Below are positions 47,801 to 55,913 of a stretch of DNA of 64,000 nt, one piece after another; the stretch's first letter is position 1, and the number at the start of each line of letters is the position of its first letter. A program made the translations under genes and the position numbers. The DNA is from an uncultured Burkholderiales bacterium (GTDB lineage Bacteria > Pseudomonadota > Gammaproteobacteria > Burkholderiales > Thiobacillaceae). Where the stretch lies: assembly GCA_938038385.1 (NCBI GenBank), contig CALHRD010000022.1, positions 1 to 64,000 on the forward strand, written 5' to 3'. The notes beneath the pieces were generated by a model. The model was given only the letters and a program-made list of their open reading frames with translations. It was not told the DNA's origin and did not search any database.

Positions 47801-48313
47801 AACAAAGCGCCCATGGTGGTATTTCTCCGGCAACCCCGCCGAACGGAAGATGATTTCCTGCAGCGCGACGCGCACGCTGTCCGACGCGCTGGCGCCCAGC
47901 TTGCCGGACGCGGCCCTGAGACCGCCGAGGCGCTTGCCTTGGGTGGTCAGCTCCTTGAGCAGGTCGCGCACATTGTCGGGGAGGCGGGCGATTTCGCGGG
48001 CCATGGCGCCATCCGGGAAAGCCAGGTCGGTCCACAGCGTGCGCAGCATCTTGGCCATGTGCGACTTACCGCTGCCGTAGAAGCCGCTAATCCAGACGCC
48101 AGGTTGCTCGGCGGCGTTGGTCAGGTTCTTGAGGAAGGCATCGAGGATGCGCTCCATGCCCTTCTCGTACTGGCCATTGCAGACGAAGGTTTCCAGTTCG
48201 TAGCGCAGGACCGTCAGGGCGCTTTCCGAATGGTCCTCGGAAACCTCGGCGACGCCGTTGTTGACCAGGCGGTTGGCCTTCGGGTCCTTCGTGAAGATGG
48301 CATGGTTAAGCAT
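44855..48313 (-). CDS. brxC: BREX P-loop ATPase BrxC
   Basis: A 1152-residue BrxC (PglY-like, DUF499-related) ATPase required for type I BREX. Walker A is GFYGSGKS (77-84); a Walker B-like strand is VIVLDEVQQYIGD. The middle and C-terminal parts are long helical and coiled-coil regions (about 540-1150). The N-terminus (MLNHAIFTKDPKANRLVNNG) matches the family start. It begins 17 nt after brxB. Its exact biochemical act in BREX is not known. Confidence 0.95.
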   Translation of the reverse strand: MLNHAIFTKDPKANRLVNNGVAEVSEDHSESALTVLRYELETFVCNGQYEKGMERILDAFLKNLTNAAEQPGVWISGFYGSGKSHMAKMLRTLWTDLAFPDGAMAREIARLPDNVRDLLKELTTQGKRLGGLRAASGKLGASASDSVRVALQEIIFRSAGLPEKYHHGRFVLWLKGKGLLDALKAEVEAQGESFERELKEMYVSPVLASALLKVYPDFADNAKNARMLLKDQYREVTDLSNDELVDAIHDALAHDNKFPLTVIVLDEVQQYIGDSADRAYRLQEAVETCCKHFGGRLLFVGTGQTALAGTPTLSKLLGRFPIQVSLSDTDVEGVIREIILAKKPSAVPKVEQVLQDCLGEISRHLHGTKLEHTVADEEVMVADYPILPVRRRFWERVMRAVDTTGTVAQLRNQLRVVHEAVIATGDQPLGHVVPGDFIYDQNAISLLQTAALSREAYNHIEALAAGKGDDPLKARLLKLIYLIGKLPTEAVADTGVRATADTLADLLVVDLPAGSADLRKRIPDLLHELQEKAGLVMGITTTHGVEYRLQTRESSAWQDEYRHQESELKSSVTRIEQERADLFRKQALDILRQVRLSQGKEARDLSASFDAELPKDHAERIVAWIQDGWQTDEKSFLAEARAVGNSDPSLFVYLPARNKTELANAIVAMKAARATLDVKGMPSTPEGEEARSAMTTKLNAAERQIQTLLGEVFAGARVFQAGGTEVTDPDDLAGKLTAAGQKSVIRLYPQFDVADQTGWDKVLDRARKNDSQALEAVGYKGDTDKHPVCAAILKYIAGSKKGSEIRDHFRGPPYGWPQDAVDGALYALLASGHLRALDAAHKAVDAKGLERNKLTQTTFKPESVTITPVQLIQLRKLMQDLGIPCQPQEELQKAMLLLEELKSRADRAGGDAPKPAVPDKAHLNQLEQLTGNTLLVQLHADKDKLLAEAQAWQQAAQAIDKRWPNWVQLTSLLAQAKELGPYADLAQEAKAIADQRALLSNPDPVQALLEKTVDLLRRSLNHHVQAFQDEYTQRLSALQADESWQKLSAADQTLLLKEAGLEPAQIPDMSSAAALEQALDDCPLARWADRREALASRFDQARLAAARKLMPTVRRVSLPSRALNSPDEVKAWLAEAETALLKQLEHGPVIPG

Positions 48314-48330
48314 TGGATATCGACTCTCTC

Positions 48331-48885
48331 TCAGTCTGCCGCCACGAGGGGAACGGCCATGTAGTTCCAGCCATCCCGCGCGTCGAGCAAGCGGTAGTTG
48401 TTATTGGCATACTCACCCGGGAAGAAGACCAGCAGGCGGCCGGGAACGGCGTCGGCAATCTTCTCCACCACGTGCGATACACGGGTCAGGCCGAACAGAC
48501 TGCCTACTCCGAGCAGAGCGGTCACGGTATTGGCGTCGGCCCCTTCCGCGATTTTCTTGCGCAGGTCTTGTTCCAGCGCCTGGGTGAAACCGGCTATCTG
48601 GCCAGCGACATAGCCGTCCAAGTCCTCCGGGTTTTCGAAGTAGCTTTCGCGGTAGCGTTGCTCGGCCATCCAGGCAGGAAAGGCATCGGTGATGTCGATG
48701 AGCTGCCAAGCGTGCCCAGCGGCCTTGGTGGCGATTTCGAACTCGACCAGATTGGCCCGCATGCGCAGTTCGTCATGTGGGTCGTAGACCGCGAAAATCA
48801 CGCGCTGAATACCGGCCAGCCCCTGTTGCCAGGGCACGGCAATGTGTTCGCGGTAGACGGTGAGCAGCTTAGCGACCCTACTCAT
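48331..48885 (-). CDS. brxB: BREX protein BrxB (DUF1788)
   Basis: A 184-residue DUF1788 protein, a core part of type I BREX with unknown biochemical role. The family traits are an N-terminal helix, the VIFAVYDPHDELRMRANL segment and a C-terminal RLLVFFPGEYANNNYRLLDARDGWNYMAVPL strand block, as expected. Length is typical. It overlaps brxA by 8 nt and precedes brxC by 17 nt. Confidence 0.93.
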   Translation of the reverse strand: MSRVAKLLTVYREHIAVPWQQGLAGIQRVIFAVYDPHDELRMRANLVEFEIATKAAGHAWQLIDITDAFPAWMAEQRYRESYFENPEDLDGYVAGQIAGFTQALEQDLRKKIAEGADANTVTALLGVGSLFGLTRVSHVVEKIADAVPGRLLVFFPGEYANNNYRLLDARDGWNYMAVPLVAAD

Positions 48886-49696
48886 ACAGCCATCCCTCTT
48901 CCTCCGGTGTTAGATAGCCAGGAAAGCGCACTTCCATCACCCCACCGGCATTCATGAAGACCAGCAAGCCTCTTCGGGAGGCTGATTTTGCCTGAGTGAG
49001 TGGCTCATCAGACGAGCCATACAACAAACGCACCCAATCCGTTGAAAACAGCCTTTGCGCGCGCAATCCCTCCAGATAGCCCAGAAACAGGGCAAATGTC
49101 AGATTGACCGGAGTGACTGGTGGCTGCGTGCGAATCTTGCGCACGCGGCCTTGCAGGAAGCCCGCCTGCGTCCAGCTTCCGTTGATATTCTGCGCGAAAG
49201 ACTTCAGGGACGCGGCGCTAAAGCGGCCGGGGTCAGCCTTGTACAGGACGTCTTCTACTTCCGTGCGCGTCAAGGGCTCCCCGGGCTGCCTGGCGAGGAT
49301 GAGGGGGCGAGTCAGACGCAGCAGCGGGTCGCGGGCGAGCGCCAGCGTCAATGCTAGGACAGGACGGGCCTGGACATCCTGCTGCCAAAGACGGCGAAAA
49401 ACCCGGAACAGACAGAGCTTGTCGTCCAGGCCATAGAGCTCGACCAGGTGTTTTAGAGTCAGTTTTCTGGACTTGGCCGTCCCCTTGCCCAAGAGGTTGT
49501 CATCGAGAACCAGCCTGATGTAGTCCGGCTTGCCAGCGTCCATGGGCGCTGCATCGAGCAGAGCCCGCAGCTCATTGAGCATGATTGTGCGGCTTGCATG
49601 GGCACCGCTGCGACCCGCACGAAACCCCAAAAGCGCCATGCGGGTGTGATACCCCATACTGAATGCTGGCATGTTACTGAGTGTGTTAGAGGCCAT
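48878..49696 (-). CDS. brxA: BREX protein BrxA (DUF1819)
   Basis: A 272-residue DUF1819 protein that opens the type I BREX operon; BrxA family members are small helical DNA-binding proteins. Conserved stretches include MLNELRALLDAAP, LTRTEVEDVLYKADPG and a C-terminal GLLVFMNAGGVMEVRFPGYL. Start choice is open: ATG at 49696 is used, with GTG 49723 and ATG 49672 also in frame and no clear ribosome binding site at any. The BREX promoter should lie in 49697-49920, facing away from the divergent gene at 49921. Confidence 0.9.
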   Translation of the reverse strand: MASNTLSNMPAFSMGYHTRMALLGFRAGRSGAHASRTIMLNELRALLDAAPMDAGKPDYIRLVLDDNLLGKGTAKSRKLTLKHLVELYGLDDKLCLFRVFRRLWQQDVQARPVLALTLALARDPLLRLTRPLILARQPGEPLTRTEVEDVLYKADPGRFSAASLKSFAQNINGSWTQAGFLQGRVRKIRTQPPVTPVNLTFALFLGYLEGLRAQRLFSTDWVRLLYGSSDEPLTQAKSASRRGLLVFMNAGGVMEVRFPGYLTPEEEGWLYE

Positions 49697-49920
49697 GGCT
49701 ACTGAACTCTGGCGCCTGAGCACTGATACCCCATCCGTACCTGCGGGAGTTTAGATGCGAAGGGCCGGCTATGCATGCTCGATGCGAGTTGTCGTTGCCA
49801 GCTATTATGGCCTGAGCTTCGCGCTTGGAATCCTTGTATGTTCGCGCGTCTTAGACATGTGCACAGGCTCGCCGAAGGCTCGCTATATAAGGTGTTACCT
49901 TTTGTTTTGTCGTCCCCACG

Positions 49921-50664
49921 ATGTCCTACGACCCGCCTGTACTGTTGCACAAAACCGTACTCATGCAACGCATCGCGGATTACATACGCCTTGGCTACCA
50001 TTGGCACACCTCCGGCACCGTGCAACTGCACAAGACAACGACATTCGTGCGAAAAATCTCGTCTCTGTATCTGGTGCACATTCGGAAGGATGAACGCTAC
50101 CGCCGCAAACGCCAAAACCTGGGGAATGCAGTGCTCTTATTGTGGCAGCCGGAGCCCTCATCCGGCACCATTGCCTGGTGGCTTCTGGTTACGGATGGTC
50201 ACCACCCCGCGCACCAGCTCGAAAGACTACGCAACGCACAGCGCGAACGCGTGAATGTGACAGGTTACGAGCTCGCCCTCATGACGAAGCCCGACCACGC
50301 CAAGCCCGTGCTCACCTGGCGCATGTCGAAAGAGACGTACGAGGCTTGGCGAGAGCGCATCATCAAGTCTGTACGTGCAAAGACGGACATGCAGCTTAAC
50401 CAGGCATGGTACTCGCTCTATCGCACCCCTGGTTTTGCTGGCATCCGCCAGCAGGTCGGAAAGCTGGTTGCTCTCTTCCGAGCGGAATATCAGCGTAGCC
50501 GCTCTGAACCGTTTTCCCTGCCGCGGATGAAGCTGCGCTATGTCCAGCGCCTTAAAAACACACAAATACCCCTCAGCGCTGTGCTGCGCCAAGCTCATGC
50601 ATCTTCACGGTTGGCCGCCGCTGCATCAACCGCCGCCAACAACTCAGTGCGCGTCGGGTTGTAA
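49921..50664 (+). CDS. unrecognised island protein divergent from BREX
   Basis: A 247-residue basic protein (Arg/Lys-rich, with Trp clusters such as TIAWWLLVTDGHH). I do not recognise a family, and no HTH or membrane span is seen. It is transcribed away from brxA with 224 nt between them, a usual place for a BREX regulator, but it does not look like the WYL-type BrxR. Its 3' end overlaps the 3' end of the integrase gene by 70 nt (convergent). It may be an island maintenance protein tied to the integrase. Confidence 0.6.
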   Translation: MSYDPPVLLHKTVLMQRIADYIRLGYHWHTSGTVQLHKTTTFVRKISSLYLVHIRKDERYRRKRQNLGNAVLLLWQPEPSSGTIAWWLLVTDGHHPAHQLERLRNAQRERVNVTGYELALMTKPDHAKPVLTWRMSKETYEAWRERIIKSVRAKTDMQLNQAWYSLYRTPGFAGIRQQVGKLVALFRAEYQRSRSEPFSLPRMKLRYVQRLKNTQIPLSAVLRQAHASSRLAAAASTAANNSVRVGL

Positions 50665-51599
50665 TAGCGCATGGCCATTTGCAGCGTTTTCCAGCCCATG
50701 ACCTTTGCCAGAGTCTGGACTGTCAGATGGGGTGCAAGTCGAGAAGCAGCTTCGTGTCGCAGGTCGTGAAAGCGCAAATTCTCAATGCCCGCACGCTTAC
50801 AGACACGGGCAAACACTTTCGAGAGGTCTTTGCTCTTCTCGAACTTGAACACTTTGCCATCGGGCTGACGCGGTAGGGATTGCAGCGCATCCGCGGCAAT
50901 CTTGGACAACGGCACCATGCGCCGGCTGCCGTTTTTCGTCATCTCAAGTGTGATGGTGCGGTCGGCAAGGTAGACCTGCCGCCAGTTCAGCGCGACCAGC
51001 TCGCCTGCGCGCATGCCGGTCGCAATCGCAAGCTTCACAATGGCTTCAAGCCACAGGCTGTGCTCACGGCAAGCATGGAGTAGCCGTTGTTCCTCGCCAT
51101 CGAGCAAGCGTCGGTCTCGCCCGGGTGGGAGTGTTGGTTTGCGGATGTTTGCAATTGGATTTTCGAGCGGTAGTCCCCATTCTTTGCGTGCCTGCGTGAA
51201 CAGGTGGCTGATGATGGCCAGTTCGAGGCGCACAGTTGCAGCGCTGACTTCGTTCAGCCTGTCGTCCCGGTAGCGGGCGAAATCCATGCTGCGCAGACCG
51301 GCCAGAGTGCGTTTCGCCAGGGGATGCTGCAACCAGGTACGTATGCGGTCGGTCTCCTGCTGCGCGCCGCGCTTGCGCACTGTGTTTTCCCGAAGATAGC
51401 GCTGCAAAGCTTCTGCAAGAGTGGTGCGTTCCGCTTCTGTGCGGTCGACGTAGGCACCTCTGACCATATCACCCTCGATGCTCAGCGCCCATTTCTCAGC
51501 ATCATTTCGTGTCTCGAATGTTGCGCTTTGCTTAGGGTATCCCTTACGTCGGATGATTACTTGCCACTGGTGCTCGCCGCGCTTGCGTATCGTTGCCAT
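50595..51599 (-). CDS. int: tyrosine-type site-specific integrase
   Basis: A 334-residue phage-type integrase. An N-terminal SAM-like core-binding domain (about 50-150) precedes the catalytic domain with Arg197 (GMRAGEL), His278-x-x-Arg281 (HDLRHEA), Trp303 (GWK) in the second-histidine position and nucleophile Tyr312 (MRYYNP). The ATG at 51599 (MATIRKRGEHQWQV) is chosen over a longer frame because GGAG lies upstream and it fits the family start. It lies 155 nt from the tRNA-Leu gene and should catalyse integration at its 3' end. Confidence 0.94.
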   Translation of the reverse strand: MATIRKRGEHQWQVIIRRKGYPKQSATFETRNDAEKWALSIEGDMVRGAYVDRTEAERTTLAEALQRYLRENTVRKRGAQQETDRIRTWLQHPLAKRTLAGLRSMDFARYRDDRLNEVSAATVRLELAIISHLFTQARKEWGLPLENPIANIRKPTLPPGRDRRLLDGEEQRLLHACREHSLWLEAIVKLAIATGMRAGELVALNWRQVYLADRTITLEMTKNGSRRMVPLSKIAADALQSLPRQPDGKVFKFEKSKDLSKVFARVCKRAGIENLRFHDLRHEAASRLAPHLTVQTLAKVMGWKTLQMAMRYYNPTRTELLAAVDAAAANREDA

Positions 51600-51675
51600 A
51601 CCTTCGTCTCCATAAAAAGTTGGGGACGGGTATAGCCACCGGTCAGGCAGGTCAGTCTCAGCTAGAAAAACACGC

Positions 51676-51693
51676 TGTGACAAAATGTGCCAA
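51676..51693 (+). promoter_or_regulatory. candidate integrase arm-type site, right end
   Basis: TGTGACAAAATGTGCCAA, 17 of 18 identical to 24495-24512 and in the same orientation. It lies between the integrase start and the right att repeat, 60 nt from the latter. Function inferred from pairing. Confidence 0.5.
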
Positions 51694-51753
51694 ATACACC
51701 CTAAACGTGGATATCAAGGTCTGGAATGGTTGTGCAAACCATTGATTTCTCAA

Positions 51754-51810
51754 TGGTGCGCGGGACGGGAATCGAACCCGTACACCCGAAGGTTCCGGAT
51801 TTTAAGTCCG
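51754..51810. repeat. right attachment site (57-bp direct repeat)
   Basis: Exact copy of 24334-24390, lying within the intact tRNA-Leu gene and covering the anticodon arm, variable arm, T arm and CCA end. It marks the integrase-proximal end of the island. Confidence 0.95.
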
Positions 51811-51838
51811 GTGCGTCTACCAGTTCCGCCACCCGCGC
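51754..51838 (-). tRNA. tRNA-Leu(UAA)
   Basis: An 85-nt leucine tRNA gene with encoded CCA. Acceptor arms are GCGCGGG (5', at 51838) and CCCGCGC (3'). The anticodon arm is CCGGA-CTTAAAA-TCCGG, giving UAA. A long variable arm (AACCTTCGGGT) and TTCGATT loop are present. Its 3' 57 nt are repeated exactly at 24334-24390, so the island insertion has restored the gene. Confidence 0.95.
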
Positions 51839-51942
51839 CCGAGGGCCCGCATGATACAGGGGATTCGGCAGTGGGGATGCAAAGCCGCCCGGCGGGGTAT
51901 GGAGCATCGCCGCGTTGAGGTAATGCGGTCGGCCCCTGCATC

Positions 51943-53622
51943 TCAGTCATCGGTTGGCGCCTGCCAGCCGATCTCGCGATGTCGGGCCAGATGGCGGGGA
52001 GTCCAGCTATGCGGTGTCTTGTGGACGAAGCGCTGCCGGGCCACGTGGTAGCTGACGTCGAAGCCGTAAAAGTTGCGCTGCATGCGGGCCAGTTCCTCGG
52101 ACCGATAGGCAGCCAGGGGTTTGGCCGCCTCGTCCGAGGTCCGCCGTTTCCGCTTGAGTTGCAGGCGGGTCGCATGATCGGGCGCATGCGCCAGGGCGGT
52201 GGCCCGCAGTCGTACCGCGTGCAGGAAGCCGGCGTGGTCCGGGGCCAGGCAGTCATCGACGACACCCATGCGCAGGGCCGCAGCCGAACCCAACGGCAGG
52301 CGCCGCTGCATCAGTTGCCGCGCCCCGTCTGGGCCCAGCCGCCGCGGCAGCAGATAGGTCCAGTATTCGGAGCCGTACAGATTGCCCATGTTTTTGTAAT
52401 GCGGGTTGAGGACCACGCCCTTGCGCACCCAGACCTCGTCCGCCGCCAGGGCGAGGAAGGCCCCGCCGGCGCCGGCATTGCCCTGCAGTGCGGACACGGT
52501 GAGCTGGCTGTCGGTCTCGATGATGGCCCGGCACAGGTCGTCCATGGCGTTGATGTTGCGCCAGGATTCGTCGGCGGGGCTTTCGGCCGCCTCGATCAGG
52601 TTCAGATCCATGCCGTTGGAGAAAAAGTCTGTGCCGCCCATGAGGACGATCACCCGCGTGGGGCGCGCGCGTGCCCGTTCGTAGGCCTCGAGCAGCGCCG
52701 CGCAGGCGGCGCTGCCCATGGCGCCGTTGTAAAAGTCGAAGTGCAGGTAGCCGACGGCATCCGCCTCCTCGTAGCGAATCGGCGGGTCGAGCTCGGGCAG
52801 CTCGGGCAGTTCGGCCGCTTCGGGGAGGGCCAGCAGGGCCGGCAGCTTGAACGGCAGGGGGGTGGCGGGGCGACGCAGATGGCCGATGTGTACGGCGCCG
52901 TCGGCCGTGGCGCGCACGATGCCGGCGCCGGCCCGGCCGAGGAGCTCGCCCGGCCTGCCCGTGGCGGGGTAGGCACGGGCATCGAACAGGCGGCAGGGAT
53001 GCCCGAGCAGGCTGTCCGCCACGCCCGGACTACCGTCGGCGCTGGCGATCTTGCGCAGCACGCTGGCGGTGTCGTCGCGTGACCAGGTGATGGCGCGCTC
53101 GGCGTCTTGCACGAGGGGCCGCAGCGGACGCTGTGCCACCCTGGTCGGCTGCCAGCGCCCGGCGCGGTAATCCGTCAGCCGCGCCACGGCCTCCAGCACG
53201 GCACCTACGGCCGCTTCGGTGACCTCGTTGCGATAGAGACTGGACTTGGTGGCCTGGCGCATGGGGAAGTTCGCCGTTGCCCAGACCGGTCCGGCATCCA
53301 GCTCGGCTTCCGCCTGCAGCACGGTCACCCCCCATTCCCGCTCGTCCTGCAGGATGGCCCGGTCGAGGGCGGACGGGCCGCGGTCGCCGACGATGCCCGG
53401 ATGCACGACGAGACAGACCTGCCGTCGCCAGACATTTTCCGGTATGGGGCGGCGCAGATAGGGAGCGAGGATCAGGTGGGGCCTGAACAGCTCGACCGCT
53501 TCCCGCGTGACCGCATCGTTGATGTCGAACTCCACCGACAGTTCGTGCCCAGCCTCGGTAAGCTCCACGTACAGGCGTTGGGTCAGGCTGTTGAAGGCGT
53601 GGGTGAGGAGTAGCAGGCGCAT
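51943..53622 (-). CDS. hypX: hydrogenase maturation protein HypX/HoxX
   Basis: A 559-residue two-domain enzyme. The N-terminal half resembles N10-formyl-THF transferases (VHPGIVGDRGPSALDRAIL; VTVLQAEAELDAGPVWA). The C-terminal half is an enoyl-CoA-hydratase/crotonase fold (VIVLMGGTDFFSNGMDLNLIE; ALQGNAGAGGAFLALAADEVW). HypX makes the CO ligand of the NiFe centre from formyl-tetrahydrofolate via formyl-CoA, allowing maturation in air. It lies 105 nt downstream of hypE, same strand, with a dispersed 84-bp repeat directly before its start, which may separate its transcription from the hyp operon. Confidence 0.93.
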   Translation of the reverse strand: MRLLLLTHAFNSLTQRLYVELTEAGHELSVEFDINDAVTREAVELFRPHLILAPYLRRPIPENVWRRQVCLVVHPGIVGDRGPSALDRAILQDEREWGVTVLQAEAELDAGPVWATANFPMRQATKSSLYRNEVTEAAVGAVLEAVARLTDYRAGRWQPTRVAQRPLRPLVQDAERAITWSRDDTASVLRKIASADGSPGVADSLLGHPCRLFDARAYPATGRPGELLGRAGAGIVRATADGAVHIGHLRRPATPLPFKLPALLALPEAAELPELPELDPPIRYEEADAVGYLHFDFYNGAMGSAACAALLEAYERARARPTRVIVLMGGTDFFSNGMDLNLIEAAESPADESWRNINAMDDLCRAIIETDSQLTVSALQGNAGAGGAFLALAADEVWVRKGVVLNPHYKNMGNLYGSEYWTYLLPRRLGPDGARQLMQRRLPLGSAAALRMGVVDDCLAPDHAGFLHAVRLRATALAHAPDHATRLQLKRKRRTSDEAAKPLAAYRSEELARMQRNFYGFDVSYHVARQRFVHKTPHSWTPRHLARHREIGWQAPTDD

Positions 53623-53623
53623 A

Positions 53624-53707
53624 TCAGTTCCGCACGGCCGTTCCGAAGGAACTGACCACCCCCTCGGGGGGAAACGAGCGCAGCGAGTCAGGGGGCTGTT
53701 TCATCCT
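53624..53707. repeat. dispersed 84-bp repeat, second copy
   Basis: 81 of 84 positions match the reverse complement of 22833-22916. In both places one end lies at, or within a few bases of, a start codon (TPR gene and hypX), in the same orientation relative to that gene. It may carry a promoter or leader, or may simply tolerate such sites. Confidence 0.85.
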
Positions 53708-53727
53708 AGGCGTCGGGGCTCACCTGT

Positions 53728-54780
53728 TCAGCAAATTCGTGGCAGCTGTTCTCCAGCCAGCCAGTCCACCATGCGACGTCCGCCGAAGCGGGTCTGCATC
53801 TGCACGAAATGCCGGCCGTCCTCCACCACCCGGCCGATGCGGGCGGCAGCCCGGCCCAGGGGATGGGCGCGCATGGCGGCGACCAGCCGCTCGGCATCCG
53901 ATTCGGCGCAAACGGCGACGAGCTTGCCTTCGTTGGCGATGTTGAGCGGATCCAGACCCAGCAGCTCGCACGCAGCCTCCACTTCGGGTTTGACGGGGAT
54001 CGCGGCCTCGTCCAGGTGGATGCCGACGCCCGACTGATGGGCGATCTCGTTGAGCGTGGCGGCCAGACCGCCGCGGGTGGGGTCGCGCATCAGCCGCAGT
54101 TCGGCGCCGGTGGCGAGCATGGCGGCGGTCAGCCCGTTGAGCGCCGCCGAGTCGGACAGGATGGGGGCGTCGAAGGCGAGGTTCTCCCGCCGGCTCATGA
54201 TGGCCATGCCGTGGTCGCCGATCGTGCCGGAGATGAGCACCGCATCGCCCGGCCTGGCGAGGTCGCCGGACAGGGTGAGCCCCGCTGGCAGGGCGCCCAC
54301 GCCGGTGGTGGTGATGAACAGGCCGTCGCCCTTGCCCTGCTCCACCACCTTGGTGTCGCCGGCCACCAGTCTGACGCCGGCCCGGTTGGCGGCCTCGGCC
54401 ATGGAGCCGACGATGCGGGCCAGGTCGGCGAGCGGGAAGCCCTCCTCGAGGATGAAGCCGGCGGTGAGGTAGAGCGGCGCGGCCCCCATCACCGCCACGT
54501 CGTTGACCGTGCCGTGTACGGCCAGGCTGCCGATGTCGCCGCCGGGAAAGAACAGCGGCGAGACGACATGGCAGTCCGTGCCGACCACCAGTCTGCCCCC
54601 GGCCGGGGGCAGCACGGCGCCGTCGTTGCCCTGGGCCAGATACTCGTTGCCGAGATGGCGGGTGAACAGTTCGGCGATGAGCTGCGCCATGGCCCGTCCG
54701 CCGCCGCCATGGCTCATTTCCACCCGGCCGTGCTTCAGGTCCAGCGGACGGGCATAGCCGGGTTTGACCGTGCCGCTCAT
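53728..54780 (-). CDS. hypE: hydrogenase maturation protein HypE
   Basis: A 350-residue ATP-dependent dehydratase that converts the carbamoyl group on its C-terminal cysteine into thiocyanate, the source of the CN ligands. The C-terminal PRIC motif with that cysteine is present. Also seen are ATP-binding AIR-synthase-like segments (GNDGAVLP; VVGTDCHVVSPLFFPGGD) and MRDPTRGGLAATLNEIA. The ATG overlaps the hypD stop (ATGA). Full length. Confidence 0.96.
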   Translation of the reverse strand: MSGTVKPGYARPLDLKHGRVEMSHGGGGRAMAQLIAELFTRHLGNEYLAQGNDGAVLPPAGGRLVVGTDCHVVSPLFFPGGDIGSLAVHGTVNDVAVMGAAPLYLTAGFILEEGFPLADLARIVGSMAEAANRAGVRLVAGDTKVVEQGKGDGLFITTTGVGALPAGLTLSGDLARPGDAVLISGTIGDHGMAIMSRRENLAFDAPILSDSAALNGLTAAMLATGAELRLMRDPTRGGLAATLNEIAHQSGVGIHLDEAAIPVKPEVEAACELLGLDPLNIANEGKLVAVCAESDAERLVAAMRAHPLGRAAARIGRVVEDGRHFVQMQTRFGGRRMVDWLAGEQLPRIC

Positions 54781-55913
54781 CGAGCGGCCTCGCTTTCCTT
54801 GTGGCGTCCATAAGTGTAGTGCGCCGCGCAGGCACCCTCCGAGGACACCATGCAGGAACCCATCGGGGTCTCCGGCGTGCATACAGTGCCGAACAGCTTG
54901 CAGTCGGTGGGCCGCTTCACCCCGCGCAGGATGGCCCCGCACTCGCAGGCCTTGTTGTCGGACACCGGTGTGTAATCGAGTTCGAAGCGTTTCTCCGCAT
55001 CGAACTCGGCATAGGCCGCGCGGATCTTCAGCGCGCTGTAGGGCACCTCGCCCAGGCCACGCCACTCGAAGCTGCGCCTGAGCTCGAACACCCCGGCCAC
55101 CAGGGCCTGGGCCTTGGCGTTGCCGTCGGGGGTGACGGCACGGGTGAATTCGTTCTCCACCTCGGCGCGGCCCGCGTTGACCTGGCGCGTGAGCATCAGG
55201 ATGGCCTGCATCACGTCCAGCGGCTCGAACCCGGCGATCACCACCGGCTTGCGGTATTCCTCGGCGAAGAATGCATAGGGCCGGCTGCCGATGATGGTGG
55301 AGACGTGGGCGGGGCCGATGAAGCCGTCCAGGGGCACGCTGCCGAGCGTGCGCACCTCGGGCGATTCCAGGATGCTCATGATGGCCGGCGGCGTGAGCAC
55401 ATGGCAGCAGAGCACGGAGAAGTTGCCGAGCCCCTCGGCGCAGGCCTGGCGGATGGCCACCGCGGTGGGCGGCGTCGTGGTCTCGAAGCCGATGGCGAAG
55501 AACACCACCTGTTTGTGCGGATTTTCGCGGGCGATCTTGAGGGCGTCCGTGACCGCATAGACCATGCGGATGTCGCCGCCGCGCGACCGCGCCCGCATCA
55601 GCGACAGGCCCCCAGAGGCCGGTACGCGCAGGGTGTCGGCATAGGTGCAGAGGACGACTCCGTGCGTCAGCGCGAGCCGGATTGCCAGGTCGATGCGGCC
55701 GATCGGCAGCACGCAGACCGGACAGCCGGGGCCGTGGATCATGCGCACGTTTTCGGGCAGCAGGTCGGGCACGCCGTAGCGCGAGATGGCGTGGGTGTGG
55801 CCGCCGCAGAACTCCATGAAATTGTAGCGGCGCTCGGGACGCGCCTCGGCGGCGATGGCACGGGCGATGCCCTGGGCGACCTCGCCATCCCTGAACTCAT
55901 CGACATACCTCAC
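54777..55913 (-). CDS. hypD: hydrogenase maturation protein HypD
   Basis: A 378-residue [4Fe-4S] scaffold protein on which Fe(CN)2CO is assembled with HypC. Signatures are FMEFCGGHTHAISRYG, IHGPGCPVCVLP and the Fe-S cysteines in the C-terminal part (ACECGAILRGVKRPTDCKLFG, CTPETPMGSCMVSSEGACAAHY). It starts with GTG (MRYVDEFRDGEV), overlapping the stop of a 47-codon frame whose start repeats the same residues, MKYVDGFRDGEV. So the hypD 5' end seems to have been duplicated. Overlaps hypE by 4 nt. Confidence 0.95.
   Translation of the reverse strand: MRYVDEFRDGEVAQGIARAIAAEARPERRYNFMEFCGGHTHAISRYGVPDLLPENVRMIHGPGCPVCVLPIGRIDLAIRLALTHGVVLCTYADTLRVPASGGLSLMRARSRGGDIRMVYAVTDALKIARENPHKQVVFFAIGFETTTPPTAVAIRQACAEGLGNFSVLCCHVLTPPAIMSILESPEVRTLGSVPLDGFIGPAHVSTIIGSRPYAFFAEEYRKPVVIAGFEPLDVMQAILMLTRQVNAGRAEVENEFTRAVTPDGNAKAQALVAGVFELRRSFEWRGLGEVPYSALKIRAAYAEFDAEKRFELDYTPVSDNKACECGAILRGVKRPTDCKLFGTVCTPETPMGSCMVSSEGACAAHYTYGRHKESEAAR

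Larger units (their letters stand above)
24334..51810. mobile_element. 27.5 kb tRNA-Leu-integrated genomic island carrying BREX
   Basis: The element is bounded by exact 57-bp direct repeats (24334-24390 and 51754-51810) covering the 3' part of a tRNA-Leu(UAA) gene. The intact tRNA gene lies at the right end beside a tyrosine integrase; the left end keeps only the displaced 3' fragment. Cargo: excisionase-like HTH, primase-like replication protein, small DNA-binding proteins, a stem-loop-rich non-coding stretch and a 12-gene BREX operon. No conjugation, phage structural or packaging genes are seen, so transfer would need a helper. Repeated integrase arm-type candidates occur near both ends. 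Confidence 0.93.
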
